From NCBI RefSeq assembly GCF_001280015.1, contig NZ_LGDV01000130.1, forward strand, positions 62,001-126,000: DNA of 64,000 bases, given 5' to 3'. Numbering within the stretch: position 1 is the stretch's first letter; each line of letters opens with the position of its first letter. The notes below the pieces were generated by a model. The model did no database searches and was not told the DNA's origin. It was given only the letters and a program-made list of their open reading frames with translations. Both the position numbers and the translations under genes were made by a program. Source of the stretch: Streptomyces sp. MMG1121 (lineage in GTDB: Bacteria; Actinomycetota; Actinomycetes; Streptomycetales; Streptomycetaceae). Positions 26,309 to 34,886 of the stretch are shown here, in pieces.

Positions 26309-27377
26309 GACCGATCACCTTCCCGTCCGGGTTGTCGCAGGACACGGGATCGGCCGTCTCGTCGCCGAGGAAGCCGACCAGCCGCTGCCTGGGCACGACA
26401 CCGACGACCCTGTTGGCCTCGTCCACGACCGAGACGCGGTGTCCCAGCCGGGCGCTGATCGCGCACAGTTCCACGAACGGCGTCCCGCGGGTCGCGGTCT
26501 CGCAGCCGCACAGAGGGGCATCGCTCGTCACCGAGGTGTCCATCACCGCGGCGGCGGTCAGCACCCGGGAGCGGTCGACGTCCTGGATGAAGGAGGCGAC
26601 GTAGTCGTTCGCGGGGCGCAGCAGGATGTCCTCGGCGGTGCCGGTCTGCACGATCCGGCCGTCGCGCATCACGGCGATGCGGTCGCCGAGACGCATGGCC
26701 TCGTTGAGGTCGTGGGTGATGAAGACGATGGTCTTCTTCAGGGTCTTCTGGAGTTCGAGGAGCTGGTCCTGCATGTCGCGGCGGATCAGCGGGTCCAGCG
26801 CGCTGAAGGACTCGTCCATGAGCAGCAGGTCGGCGTCGGTGGCGAGGGCGCGGGCGAGGCCGACGCGCTGCTGCATGCCGCCGGACAGCTCGTCGGGCCA
26901 GGAGGTCTCCCAGCCGGCCAGGCCGCACAGGGCGAGCGCCTCGTCGGCGCGGCGTTCGCGCTCGGCGCGGGGCACGCCCTGCACTTCCAGGCCGTAGGCG
27001 GCGTTGTCGCGGACGCTGCGGTGCGGGAAGAGCGCGAAGTGCTGGAAGACCATGCTGATCTTCCGGGAGCGGACCTCGCGCAGTTCACGGTCGGTGAGCG
27101 TGGTCAGGTCCTGGCCGTCGAAGCGCACACTGCCCGCGGTCGGCTCCAGCAGACCGTTGAGCATGCGCAGCAGGGTGGACTTGCCGGAGCCCGACAGACC
27201 CATGACGACGAAGATCTCGCCCTCGCCGACGCCGAAGGAGGCGTCGATCACGGCGGCGGTCGTGCCGTCGGAGCGCAGCTCCTCCCGGTCGGCGCCCTGC
27301 CGCAGGCGTTCCACTGCTTCGTCCGGTCGTCTGCCGAACACCTTGAACAGGTGCTCCGCCTCAAGCCTGGCTGACAC
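26301..27377 (-). CDS. Glycine betaine ABC transporter ATP-binding protein (ProV type)
   Basis: 358 residues. Walker A is GLSGSGKST (60-68), the Q loop is VFQHFALFPH, the signature is LSGGMQQR and Walker B is LLLMDE, followed by a switch His (ITHDLNEAM). The C-terminus has a tandem CBS-like region (about 285-358), the part that senses ionic strength in OpuA-type transporters. It begins at GTG 27377. Longer starts run into the upstream region. The first gene of the two-gene uptake operon. A TTGACC hexamer lies about 95 bp upstream but no good -10 is seen. Confidence 0.93.
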   Translation of the reverse strand: MSARLEAEHLFKVFGRRPDEAVERLRQGADREELRSDGTTAAVIDASFGVGEGEIFVVMGLSGSGKSTLLRMLNGLLEPTAGSVRFDGQDLTTLTDRELREVRSRKISMVFQHFALFPHRSVRDNAAYGLEVQGVPRAERERRADEALALCGLAGWETSWPDELSGGMQQRVGLARALATDADLLLMDESFSALDPLIRRDMQDQLLELQKTLKKTIVFITHDLNEAMRLGDRIAVMRDGRIVQTGTAEDILLRPANDYVASFIQDVDRSRVLTAAAVMDTSVTSDAPLCGCETATRGTPFVELCAISARLGHRVSVVDEANRVVGVVPRQRLVGFLGDETADPVSCDNPDGKVIGRA

Positions 27378-27594
27378 GCGTGCCTCTCGTCTGGGGGACA
27401 GGAAATGGGGACGCGACGCCCCGCAGACTGTTGAAATCGCAACCGGCATCGCTCCGAGGCGGCGCCTGCCCAGGTCAAGCGGAGGCAAACACACAAGTGG
27501 CCCGGCTCACGGCGGTGCGCACACCGCAACGCGTTCCGGCGTGAGGGCCGCCGGGTGACGGCCGGCTGTCAGTGCCGTGCGGCATGATGCGAGC

Positions 27595-28515
27595 GTGACC
27601 GGACAACTCATGCTGCTCGACACCGCTTCGCTGTATTTCCGCGCCTACTTCGGCGTCCCGGACTCCGTGAGGGCCCCCGACGGCACGCCGGTGAACGCCG
27701 TGCGCGGGCTGCTGGACTTCATCGACCGGCTGGTCAAGGACCACCGGCCGCAGCAGCTGGTGGCCTGTATGGACGCCGACTGGCGGCCGCAGTGGCGGGT
27801 GGACCTCATTCCCACGTACAAGGCGCACCGGGTCGCCGAGGAGCACGAGGGCGCGCCGGACGCGGAGGAGGTGCCGGACACGCTGGCCCCGCAGGTGCCG
27901 GTCATCGAGGACGTGCTGGACGCGGTCGGCATCGCCCGGGTCGGGGTCGCCGCGTACGAGGCGGACGACGTGATCGGCACGTTCACGGCGCGCGCGAAGG
28001 GCCCGGTGGACATCGTCACCGGCGACCGTGATCTGTACCAGCTGGTGGACGACGCGCGCGGGATCCGGGTGCTGTATCCGCTGAAGGGGGTCGGCACGCT
28101 GCAGCTGACCGACGAGGCGGTGCTGCGCGAGAAGTACGGCGTCGACGGGCGAGGGTACGCGGATCTGGCGCTGTTGCGCGGCGACCCGAGCGACGGTCTG
28201 CCGGGCGTGGCCGGGATCGGCGAGAAGACGGCCGCCAAGCTGCTGGCCGAGTTCGGCGACCTGGCCGGGATCATGGCGGCGCTCGACGACCCGAAGGCGA
28301 AGCTCACGCCGTCGCAGCGCAAGCGGCTGGACGAGGCCCGGCCGTATGTGGCGGTGGCGCCGAAGGTGGTGCGGGTGGCCGCCGACGTGCCGCTGCCGGA
28401 CGTCGACCCGGACCTGCCGCGCACCCCGCGCGATCCGCAGGCGCTGGAGCGGCTCGCGGAGCGCTGGGGGCTGGGCGGCTCCCTGCACCGGCTGCTGACC
28501 ACGCTGGCCGGATGA
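27595..28515 (+). CDS. 5'-3' exonuclease (PolI N-terminal domain / FEN family)
   Basis: 306-residue stand-alone homologue of the polymerase I 5' nuclease domain. Acidic metal-binding clusters are present: LLDTASLYFRAYFG, the EADD motif in AYEADDVIGT, and TGDRDLYQLV. The helix-hairpin-helix GLPGVAGIGEKTAAKLL is complete. Such enzymes remove RNA primers and flaps in replication and repair. Start chosen at GTG 27595, six bases after CATGAT, a plausible leaderless arrangement. GTG 27577 would add six residues. Divergent from the betaine operon. Confidence 0.9.
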   Translation: MTGQLMLLDTASLYFRAYFGVPDSVRAPDGTPVNAVRGLLDFIDRLVKDHRPQQLVACMDADWRPQWRVDLIPTYKAHRVAEEHEGAPDAEEVPDTLAPQVPVIEDVLDAVGIARVGVAAYEADDVIGTFTARAKGPVDIVTGDRDLYQLVDDARGIRVLYPLKGVGTLQLTDEAVLREKYGVDGRGYADLALLRGDPSDGLPGVAGIGEKTAAKLLAEFGDLAGIMAALDDPKAKLTPSQRKRLDEARPYVAVAPKVVRVAADVPLPDVDPDLPRTPRDPQALERLAERWGLGGSLHRLLTTLAG

Positions 28516-28571
28516 CCTTGACCGGAATATTCCGGCAAAGACCCGCCGATCGGGCCCACCAGAAAGAGGTG

Positions 28572-28608
28572 TTGACGCGGAGCGAGATGCTAACTTAGGT
28601 AAACCTAA
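28572..28608 (+). promoter_or_regulatory. Promoter with iron box (DmdR/IdeR-type) for the siderophore-interacting protein gene
   Basis: TTGACG (28572-28577) is followed after 17 bp by the perfect palindrome TTAGGT-AA-ACCTAA (28595-28608) at the -10 position. The palindrome matches the actinobacterial iron-box core. Repressor with Fe(II) bound here would block RNA polymerase, giving iron-repressed expression. Confidence 0.85.
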
Positions 28609-28628
28609 CCAATTCGCAGGAGGCCGTG

Positions 28629-29474
28629 ATGGCAGAGCGCCCGGGACGTAAGCCGCGCAAGCCCCGTACCGCCCAGGTGGTCCGCACCGAGCGGCTGACC
28701 CCGCACATGCAGCGTGTGGTGCTCGGCGGCGAGGGCCTGGCCGACTTCGCGGCGGACACCTGCACCGACCACTACGTGAAGCTGCTTTTCGGCCCCGAGG
28801 GCGTGAGTTACCCGGAGCCGTTCGACCTGGAGCGGATCCGCGAGGAGTTCCCCCGCGAGCAGTGGCCGGTGACCCGGACGTACACCGTGCGCGCCTGGGA
28901 CCCCGGGCAGCGGGAGATGACGCTGGACTTCGTCATCCACGGCGACGAGGGCCTGGCCGGCCCGTGGGCCACGCGGGTGCGGCCCGGCGAGACGGTCCTC
29001 TTCATGGGCCCCGGCGGCGCCTACGCCCCCGACCCGGAGGCCGACTGGCACCTGTTCGCCGGGGACGAGAGCGCGCTGCCCGCGATCGCCCGGTCCGTGG
29101 AGGCGCTGCCCGCCGATTCCCGCGCGCACGTCTTCGTCGAGGTGTCCGGCCCCGAGGAGGAGCAGAAGATCGGCTCCGACGCGGCGGTGGTCTGGCTGCA
29201 CCGCGGGGACCGGCCGGTGGGCGAGGCCCTGCTGGAGGCCGTACGCGGGCTGGACTTCCCGGCGGGCCGGGTGCACGCGTTCGTGCACGGCGAGGCGGGC
29301 TTCGTGAAGGAGCTGCGCCGGCTGCTGCGGGTCGAGCGGCAGATCCCGCGCGAGGACCTGTCGATCTCCGGTTACTGGCGCCTGGGCCACAACGAGGACG
29401 GCTGGCAGGCCTCCAAGCAGGACTGGAACGCCCGTATCGAGGCCGAGCAGGAGACCGGCGCGGCGGCCGCGTGA
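28629..29474 (+). CDS. Siderophore-interacting protein (FAD-dependent ferric-siderophore reductase)
   Basis: 281 residues of the SIP/ViuB family: FAD-binding domain with the RTYTVR motif (after QWPVT) followed by an NAD(P)H-binding SIP domain. The conserved C-terminal GYWRLGHNEDGW is present. It reduces imported ferric siderophores in the cytoplasm to release Fe(II). AGGAGG lies five bases before the ATG at 28629, and GTG one codon upstream is less well spaced. The iron box in its promoter supports the assignment. No siderophore synthesis genes are nearby, so it serves siderophores taken up or made elsewhere. Confidence 0.93.
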   Translation: MAERPGRKPRKPRTAQVVRTERLTPHMQRVVLGGEGLADFAADTCTDHYVKLLFGPEGVSYPEPFDLERIREEFPREQWPVTRTYTVRAWDPGQREMTLDFVIHGDEGLAGPWATRVRPGETVLFMGPGGAYAPDPEADWHLFAGDESALPAIARSVEALPADSRAHVFVEVSGPEEEQKIGSDAAVVWLHRGDRPVGEALLEAVRGLDFPAGRVHAFVHGEAGFVKELRRLLRVERQIPREDLSISGYWRLGHNEDGWQASKQDWNARIEAEQETGAAAA

Positions 29475-29495
29475 GCGCCTGGGCCGCCTCGCCGG

Positions 29496-30440
29496 TCAGT
29501 CTCCGGGCGCCGTCTCGTTGATCTTGCCGAAGGGGATGTGCACACAGGGCGTCGTCCGCGCCGCGCTCTCCAGGTGGGTCACCTGGTCGTCGAAGAAGAT
29601 GTGCGGTCCGAGCACCTTCAGGACCGCGCCCTTCTCGATGCCGCCGAGGAAGAAGGCGCCGTTGACCCGCAGACCCCACTGCTGGAGGCTCCGTACGGCC
29701 CTCTCGTGGGCCGGCGCGGCGCGCGCGGTCACGATGGAGACGTGCACCCGGCTCGGGTGGCCCGGGTCCGTCGCGCGCCGTTCCTCCTCCCGGCGCTGTA
29801 TCCGGTTCACGCCGGCGAGGAAGTCGCGCAGCGGTCCGGGGTCGTGCGGGGTGGCCGCGTGCCGGGCCTCGTGGGCGCGGAACTCCTCCAGACCGCCGGA
29901 CTGGTACACCTGCTCGGCGGCATCGTCGGCCAGCACCCCGTCGAAGTCGAACGCGATCCGCAGCTCCCGGTCGGCGAGGTCGTCCGCGTACGACGAGCCG
30001 AGCACCTGCCCGGCCGGCAGCCCTGCGGCGACCGCCTCGCGCACGTCGTCGCCGTTCGCGGACAGGAACAGGGACATGTCCAGTGCGGCGACGAACGCGT
30101 ACGGCGACCTGCCCTGCAGGAACACGGCCCGGCTGATGGGCAGTTCATGGGCCTGGATCGACCGCATGACCCTCAGGCCCGTGTCGGGGTCGTTGCGGGA
30201 CAGGATGATGACCTCGACGAGCGGATCGTCCGGCTCGCCGAGGTCGTTCAGCGACAGCAGTCTGCGGATGAACGCGAACGCGACTCCGGGCCGGAGCGTG
30301 TGGTCCACGTGCGCTTCCTGGTAGGCCCGGTAGGCCTCCTGGCCCTGCTCGCGGAAGACGGCGTCCGACTCCCGCAGATCGAACAGGGCACTGGAGGCCA
30401 CGCCGACGACGAGTCGGCTCGCAAGGTCGTAGGGCGGCAT
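29496..30440 (-). CDS. Cytosolic 5'-nucleotidase (cN-I-like)
   Basis: 314 residues of the PF06189 5'-nucleotidase family with HAD-like motifs, DFDGVLADD in the middle and IFFDDQVTHL near the C-terminus. The N-terminus LVVGVASSALFDLRESD is also typical. Members hydrolyse nucleoside 5'-monophosphates, especially AMP. The start codon at 30440 gives the full conserved N-terminus. Convergent with the SIP gene and 29 bp downstream of the ABC permease stop, so it may be read from that transcript. Confidence 0.85.
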   Translation of the reverse strand: MPPYDLASRLVVGVASSALFDLRESDAVFREQGQEAYRAYQEAHVDHTLRPGVAFAFIRRLLSLNDLGEPDDPLVEVIILSRNDPDTGLRVMRSIQAHELPISRAVFLQGRSPYAFVAALDMSLFLSANGDDVREAVAAGLPAGQVLGSSYADDLADRELRIAFDFDGVLADDAAEQVYQSGGLEEFRAHEARHAATPHDPGPLRDFLAGVNRIQRREEERRATDPGHPSRVHVSIVTARAAPAHERAVRSLQQWGLRVNGAFFLGGIEKGAVLKVLGPHIFFDDQVTHLESAARTTPCVHIPFGKINETAPGD

Positions 30441-30469
30441 GCCCTACATCTTCACACCGGCAGGCTCTC

Positions 30470-31246
30470 TCACACCGACCGCTGGTAGGAGCGGAAGGTG
30501 CGGATCGACAGCCACACCGCAGCGACCGCCAGGGCCAGCAGCGCGCCACCGCGGCTGAGCACGTCCCCCCAGTCGGGGTGCTCGGACAGTGCCGAACGGC
30601 CCGCCACCATGGCCCAGTTGAGCGGGTTGAAGTCGGCGACGTGCCGCATCCAGCCGGGCATCTGCGCGGGTGCCATGAAGGCGCTGGAGAGGAAGGTCAG
30701 CGGCAGCAGCAGGAAGGTGTTGATGCCGATGATGGACTCCCGTTCGCGCACGAGCATGCCGAGCGCGTTGGACAGCGCCCCGAAGACCGTGCCGAGCAGG
30801 ACGGCGGCCAGGACGAGGATCGCGATGCCGCCGATGCCACCGGGGTAGTCCGCGCCGCCGAGCAGGCCCAGCAGCACGATGACCACCGACTGGAACGCGG
30901 TGACCAGGCCGTTGTTGACGACGTTGCCGTTCATCAGCGCGGCCCGGCTGACCGGGGTGGTCAGGAAGCGGTCGAGGGTACCGCGCTGGATCTCCTCCAG
31001 CGTGCCCATTCCGGCCCACATGTTGGAGCCGAGGGCGCTCATCACGACCACGCCCGGCACCAGATAGTCCAGATACGAGGTGGTGCCGAAGCCGCCCAGT
31101 TCGACGACCTTCCTGAAAAGGCTGCCGAACAGGAACAGCCAGATCACCGGCTGGATCAGGGTGATGATGGCGTAGGCGGGCTGCCGGGCGAACACCCGCA
31201 GCTGACGCTGTGTCATGTACCAGGTCTGGGCGACGGCACCGCTCAT
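30470..31246 (-). CDS. ABC-2 type (DrrB-like) exporter permease
   Basis: 258 residues with six predicted membrane helices and the ABC-2 signature region ALSNALGMLVRERESI and LTFLSSAFMAPAQMPGWM. It pairs with the upstream ATPase to form a drug- or lipid-exporting half-transporter of the daunorubicin-resistance type. Its ATG overlaps the ATPase stop (ATGA). The substrate is unknown. The PadR regulator upstream suggests induction by a toxic compound. Confidence 0.92.
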   Translation of the reverse strand: MSGAVAQTWYMTQRQLRVFARQPAYAIITLIQPVIWLFLFGSLFRKVVELGGFGTTSYLDYLVPGVVVMSALGSNMWAGMGTLEEIQRGTLDRFLTTPVSRAALMNGNVVNNGLVTAFQSVVIVLLGLLGGADYPGGIGGIAILVLAAVLLGTVFGALSNALGMLVRERESIIGINTFLLLPLTFLSSAFMAPAQMPGWMRHVADFNPLNWAMVAGRSALSEHPDWGDVLSRGGALLALAVAAVWLSIRTFRSYQRSV

Positions 31247-32244
31247 CGCACACCCCCCACGAGCACGGTGTCGGCCTCGACCTCGGCGTACCGGCGGCCG
31301 GCGTGACGGAGGTAGACGTCGTCCAGCGAGGGCCGGGCGACGGTGACCGAGGCGACGGTGACCCCGGCCCGGTCCAGCGTGGCGAGCAGGGCGGGCACCG
31401 TGGCCGCGCCGTCGTCGGCGCGCACACTGATCCGGCGTCCCTCGCACAGCGCCTCGTGCACGCCGGGCAGCGCGGCGAGACCGGAGGTGAGCAGGGTGCG
31501 GCCGGCCTCGCCGACCGGCTCGCGCAGTTCCATGTGCACGGCGTCACCGCGCAGTTCGCCCTTGAGGGCGTCCGGGGTGCCCTCGACCACGATCCGGCCG
31601 CGGTCGACGATCGCGATGCGCTCGGCGAGCCGGTCGGCCTCCTCCAGATAGTGCGTGGTGAGCAGGATCGTCAGCCCCTCCTCGCCGGCCAGCCGGCCGA
31701 TCTCCTCCCACATCGCGGCCCGCGCCTCGGGGTCCAGTCCGGTGGTCGGCTCGTCCAGGAAGAGCACCTCGGGCCGGTGCACCAGCCCGAGGGCCACGTC
31801 CAGGCGGCGCCGCATACCGCCCGAGTAGCCCTTGACCGGGCGGCGGGCGGCATCGGCGAGGGCGAACCGCTCCAGCAGCTCGTCCACCCGGCCCTCGAGC
31901 GCGCCGCCGCGCACCCCGTAGAGCCTGCCCTGGAGTTGCAGGTTCTCCCGGCCCGTCGCGACCGGGTCGGCCCCGGACTGCTGGGCGACCACGCCGATCG
32001 CGCGGCGCACCCGGTCGGGGTGGCGCAGCACGTCGTGCCCGGCGACGGTGGCGGTGCCGGAGTCGGGGCGGGCCAGGGTGGTGAGGATCTTGACGGTGGT
32101 GGACTTGCCGGCGCCGTTGGGGCCGAGGAGTCCGAAGACGGTACCCGGTGCCACGGTGATGTCCATGCCGTTGAGCGCGGTGACATCGCCGGGATAGGTC
32201 TTGATCAGTTGGCGCGCCTCGACTGCGGGCGCACGGGTGTTCAT
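31243..32244 (-). CDS. ABC exporter ATP-binding protein (DrrA-like)
   Basis: 333 residues: Walker A GPNGAGKST, signature YSGGMRRRLD, Walker B VLFLDEPTTGLDP, switch His in LTTHYLEEAD, and the C-terminal DUF4162-like tail that marks the DrrA drug-export subfamily. The ATG at 32244 is preceded by CAGGAGAG. It forms an operon with the permease. The 196-bp upstream gap contains a strong hairpin that separates it from padR. Confidence 0.94.
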   Translation of the reverse strand: MNTRAPAVEARQLIKTYPGDVTALNGMDITVAPGTVFGLLGPNGAGKSTTVKILTTLARPDSGTATVAGHDVLRHPDRVRRAIGVVAQQSGADPVATGRENLQLQGRLYGVRGGALEGRVDELLERFALADAARRPVKGYSGGMRRRLDVALGLVHRPEVLFLDEPTTGLDPEARAAMWEEIGRLAGEEGLTILLTTHYLEEADRLAERIAIVDRGRIVVEGTPDALKGELRGDAVHMELREPVGEAGRTLLTSGLAALPGVHEALCEGRRISVRADDGAATVPALLATLDRAGVTVASVTVARPSLDDVYLRHAGRRYAEVEADTVLVGGVR

Positions 32245-32366
32245 GACGACAGCTCTCCTGGGTGAGCGGATGTGGAAGATCCGCGTGCAGGGCGCCGGGC
32301 TATCCTGGGTGTGCCGCACCTCGATCGCCCGGAGCCGCCGCACGGCGGGTCCGTTTCGGGGTTCGA

Positions 32367-32404
32367 GACCCCGGCGGAGCTGCTGCAACAGCGCTGCCGG
32401 GGTC
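32367..32404 (-). terminator. Hairpin between padR and the ABC exporter operon
   Basis: Perfect 9-bp arms GACCCCGGC (32367-32375) and GCCGGGGTC (32396-32404) with a further inner stem GCTG...CAGC. It lies 36 bp after the padR stop, so it is a terminator or an attenuator in a padR-ABC read-through transcript. Confidence 0.65.
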
Positions 32405-32440
32405 GTTCTTCTCACCGGGTTCACAGGAACCTCGGCGGGT

Positions 32441-33061
32441 TCACTGGAATTCGGCCGGCAGCTCCCCCGTCTCGTGGTAACGCCGCCACATGTCCACGCC
32501 GGGCAGTGTGCCCTCCCTGACCTCCGCCAGGAAGCCACGGACCCACTCCGCCTGCGCCTGGACCATGTGGAGCTGGTACTCCGTCTCCACGAGGAAGAGC
32601 CGCGGGAGGGTCTCGTACAGCTTCTCCAGGGCGCCGCGGCCACTGGCGACCTGCACCTCAAGGGTGTTCAGCCGCTCTTCCAGCAGCCGCACCACCTCGT
32701 CGGGGTGCAGGACCCCCATGACGGACAGGGCGGTCTCGAAGATCGGGAACTCCTTGACCGGGACGGCCATCAGGTCCGACATCCACTCGGTCAGCTCCTC
32801 ACGACCGGCGTCGGTGAGTCCGTACACCGTGCGCTCGGGGCGGTTGCCCTGCCGCTCGACGTCGGTCACCTCGACCAGGCCGTGCTTCTGGAGGTTCTGC
32901 ACGACGGTGTAGAGCGAGCCGTAGTTGATCTTCGTACTGCTGTCCTTGCCCTGGCGGCGCAGGGTCTGGGCGATCTCGTACGGGTGCATGGGCTTCTGCC
33001 AGAGGGTCGCCAGCACCGCGAGCGCCAGCGGGTTGCCGAGCTTGCGCCGTTTCGCGGCCAT
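32441..33061 (-). CDS. PadR-family transcriptional regulator
   Basis: 206 residues: N-terminal winged helix (about 8-85, with LALAVLATLWQKPMHPYEIAQTL and GSLYTVVQNLQKHGLV) and a C-terminal dimerising helix bundle of the Vir_reg type. PadR proteins of this subtype repress adjacent multidrug exporters, and this gene lies directly upstream of an ABC-2 exporter. The ATG at 33061 has GAGGTGAAC upstream. Its promoter contains two operator-like sequences, so it is probably autoregulated. Confidence 0.92.
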   Translation of the reverse strand: MAAKRRKLGNPLALAVLATLWQKPMHPYEIAQTLRRQGKDSSTKINYGSLYTVVQNLQKHGLVEVTDVERQGNRPERTVYGLTDAGREELTEWMSDLMAVPVKEFPIFETALSVMGVLHPDEVVRLLEERLNTLEVQVASGRGALEKLYETLPRLFLVETEYQLHMVQAQAEWVRGFLAEVREGTLPGVDMWRRYHETGELPAEFQ

Positions 33062-33094
33062 GACGTTCACCTCGCTTCCGAATATCCGTGACCG

Positions 33095-33139
33095 AACATA
33101 TCGCGTCTGTCGTCTTGCGTCAATCCGCGATGTATCGCG
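33095..33139 (-). promoter_or_regulatory. padR promoter with two operator-like repeats
   Basis: Minus strand: -35 TTGACG (33123-33118), 17-bp spacer, -10 TATGTT (33100-33095). A perfect palindrome CGCGAT-GT-ATCGCG (33126-33139) lies just upstream of the -35. A second copy of the half site TATCGCGTCT (33099-33108; first copy 33133-33142) overlaps the -10, with exactly 34 bp between copies. A regulator bound at both would cover the promoter. Confidence 0.75.
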
Positions 33140-33192
33140 TCTTGATCGGTCTCGCAAGTGCGGCGAGGCGCACGGGCGGCAACGGCCGCGGC

Positions 33193-33774
33193 TCAGTCGC
33201 CGCGCACGCGCGCGTGCAGATGCATGTCGTGCCAGCCGTCGGGGTGCAGAAGGGCGCTGCGCCTGGTGCCCTCCGCGGCGAAACCGGCCTTCTCCGCCAC
33301 CCGGCAGGACGCCTCGTTGGCGGTGGCGTGGGAGAGTTCGAGGCGGTGGATGCCGATCTCCTCGAACGCCCACCGGGACAGGGCGGTGGTGGCCCGCACC
33401 GCGACACCCCGGCCGCGCGCTCGCGCCACCGTCCAGTACGCGACCTCGGCGCAGCCGTCACCGAGCAGGATCTCGCGCAGGGCGACCCGGCCCAGCAGCT
33501 CGTCGCTCCCGGCGTCCACGACGGCCCACTGGGCCTCGCGCTCACGCTCCCACCCCCTCCGCCACTGGGCGATCCAGCCGGCGGCCTCCTCCTCGGAGTC
33601 ACAGGACTTGATGTGCCATTGGTGCATCACCGGGTCCTGGAAGGCAGCGTGGACGGCGGGCGCGTCCTGCGACCGCCAGGGGCGCAGCAGCAGGCCGCCA
33701 TCGGCGGGAAGGGCGGGCTGGGCGGTACGGGCGAGGGTTCCGGCCGGCACGACCGGGCTGTTGAGATACGGCAT
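33193..33774 (-). CDS. GNAT-family N-acetyltransferase (RimJ/RimL-like)
   Basis: 193 residues of the acetyltransf_3 group. The acetyl-CoA pyrophosphate loop ARARGRGVAVRATTAL (R/QxxGxG/A pattern) and the C-terminal HATANEASCRVAEKAGFAAEGTRRSALLHPDG are characteristic. Relatives acetylate ribosomal protein N-termini or small molecules. The substrate is unknown. Start ATG 33774 is used; ATG 33783 three codons upstream is an alternative. Upstream of padR, same strand, and divergent from the pseudouridine synthase gene. Confidence 0.88.
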   Translation of the reverse strand: MPYLNSPVVPAGTLARTAQPALPADGGLLLRPWRSQDAPAVHAAFQDPVMHQWHIKSCDSEEEAAGWIAQWRRGWEREREAQWAVVDAGSDELLGRVALREILLGDGCAEVAYWTVARARGRGVAVRATTALSRWAFEEIGIHRLELSHATANEASCRVAEKAGFAAEGTRRSALLHPDGWHDMHLHARVRGD

Positions 33775-33826
33775 GATCCACATCCTGCCGACCGCACGGG
33801 CGGCCGTCCCGCCCTTTTCCGCCTCG

Positions 33827-33832
33827 TACCCT
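33827..33832 (+). promoter_or_regulatory. -10 box implying a leaderless pseudouridine synthase mRNA
   Basis: TACCCT with exactly eight bases to the ATG at 33841 and no ribosome binding site. Confidence 0.45.
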
Positions 33833-33840
33833 TGACCCCG

Positions 33841-34767
33841 ATGAGACGTCGCACCCCGCCGCCGCCCGCCCCGCTCCCCCAGCGCGACGGGGTGGACCCC
33901 GTGCGGGTCCGGCTGCCGCACGCCGGGGCGTGGGCCACTGTGCGGGAGTATCTGGTGGAACGGCTCACGGGGGCCGGTCCCGGGACGATCGACGGCATGC
34001 TCGGCGCCGGACTGATCGTCGGAGCCGACGGCCGGGCGGTGGCACCGGACGCGCCGTACGAGCCGGGGATGTTCGTGTGGTTCCACCGCGAGCTGCCCGC
34101 CGAGGTGCCGGTGCCGTTCCCGGTGGAGGTGGTGTACCGGGACGCGCACATCGTGGTGGCCGACAAGCCGCACTTCCTCGCCACGACGCCGCGCGGCACA
34201 CATGTCACGGAGACCGCGCTGGCCCGCCTGCGCCGCGAACTGGACGTCCCGACGCTGACCGCCGCGCACCGCCTGGACCGGCTGACGGCGGGGCTGGTGC
34301 TGTTCACCGTACGGCCCGAGGAGCGCGGCGCGTACCAGAATCTGTTCCAGGACCGGCGGGTGCGCAAGGAGTACGAGGCCGTCGCGCCGTACGACCCCGC
34401 GCTGGACCTGCCCCGGACCGTACGCAGCCGGATCGTGAAGGAGCGCGGGGTGCATGCCGCCCACGAGGTCGAGGGCGAGCCGAACGCCGAGACCTATGTG
34501 GAACTGGCCGCGCACCGGGGCGAGTTGGGCCGCTACCGGCTGCTCCCGGCGACCGGGCAGACGCACCAGCTGCGCGTGCACCTCAACGCGCTCGGCGTAC
34601 CCATCCTCGGCGACCCACTCTACCCGGAGGTGACCGACCCGGTCCCGGCCGACGACTTCCGGGGACCGCTGCAACTGCTCGCACGGCGGCTGGAGTTCAC
34701 CGATCCGGTCACGGGCGTGGAGCACGCGTTCGTCAGCGAGCGCGTGCTCCAGTCCTGGGCGCTCTAG
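33841..34767 (+). CDS. RluA-family RNA pseudouridine synthase
   Basis: 308 residues. The catalytic motif HRLDRLTAG contains the nucleophile Asp146. ILGDPLYPEV and QTHQLRVHLNALG complete the RluA core. The enzyme isomerises uridine in rRNA or tRNA. The target site cannot be inferred. The N-terminal 85 residues resemble a degenerate S4-like region. Its start lies eight bases after TACCCT with no Shine-Dalgarno, so the mRNA is probably leaderless. Convergent with the conservon P450 gene. Confidence 0.9.
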   Translation: MRRRTPPPPAPLPQRDGVDPVRVRLPHAGAWATVREYLVERLTGAGPGTIDGMLGAGLIVGADGRAVAPDAPYEPGMFVWFHRELPAEVPVPFPVEVVYRDAHIVVADKPHFLATTPRGTHVTETALARLRRELDVPTLTAAHRLDRLTAGLVLFTVRPEERGAYQNLFQDRRVRKEYEAVAPYDPALDLPRTVRSRIVKERGVHAAHEVEGEPNAETYVELAAHRGELGRYRLLPATGQTHQLRVHLNALGVPILGDPLYPEVTDPVPADDFRGPLQLLARRLEFTDPVTGVEHAFVSERVLQSWAL

Positions 34768-34791
34768 CGGCCCGAAGGGGCGCGGGGCCGC
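34767..34791. terminator. Candidate terminator between rluA-like gene and cvnE
   Basis: Arms GCGGCCC (34767-34773) and GGGCCGC (34785-34791) directly after the TAG stop. More GC-rich dyads follow in the 119-bp convergent gap. Confidence 0.45.
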
Positions 34792-34886
34792 GGCGGACCC
34801 GCGGCTGCCGCCGCGCGGGCGAGCAGCGACGACGGACCCGCACACGCGCGACGGGCCCCTCACGGCACTCCCCGCGGTGCGGAGCG

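Noticed and set aside
32358..32385. tRNA-like T-arm sequence GGGGTTCGAGACCCC
   Set aside because: No matching acceptor, D or anticodon arms upstream within 70 bases. It belongs to the hairpin after padR.
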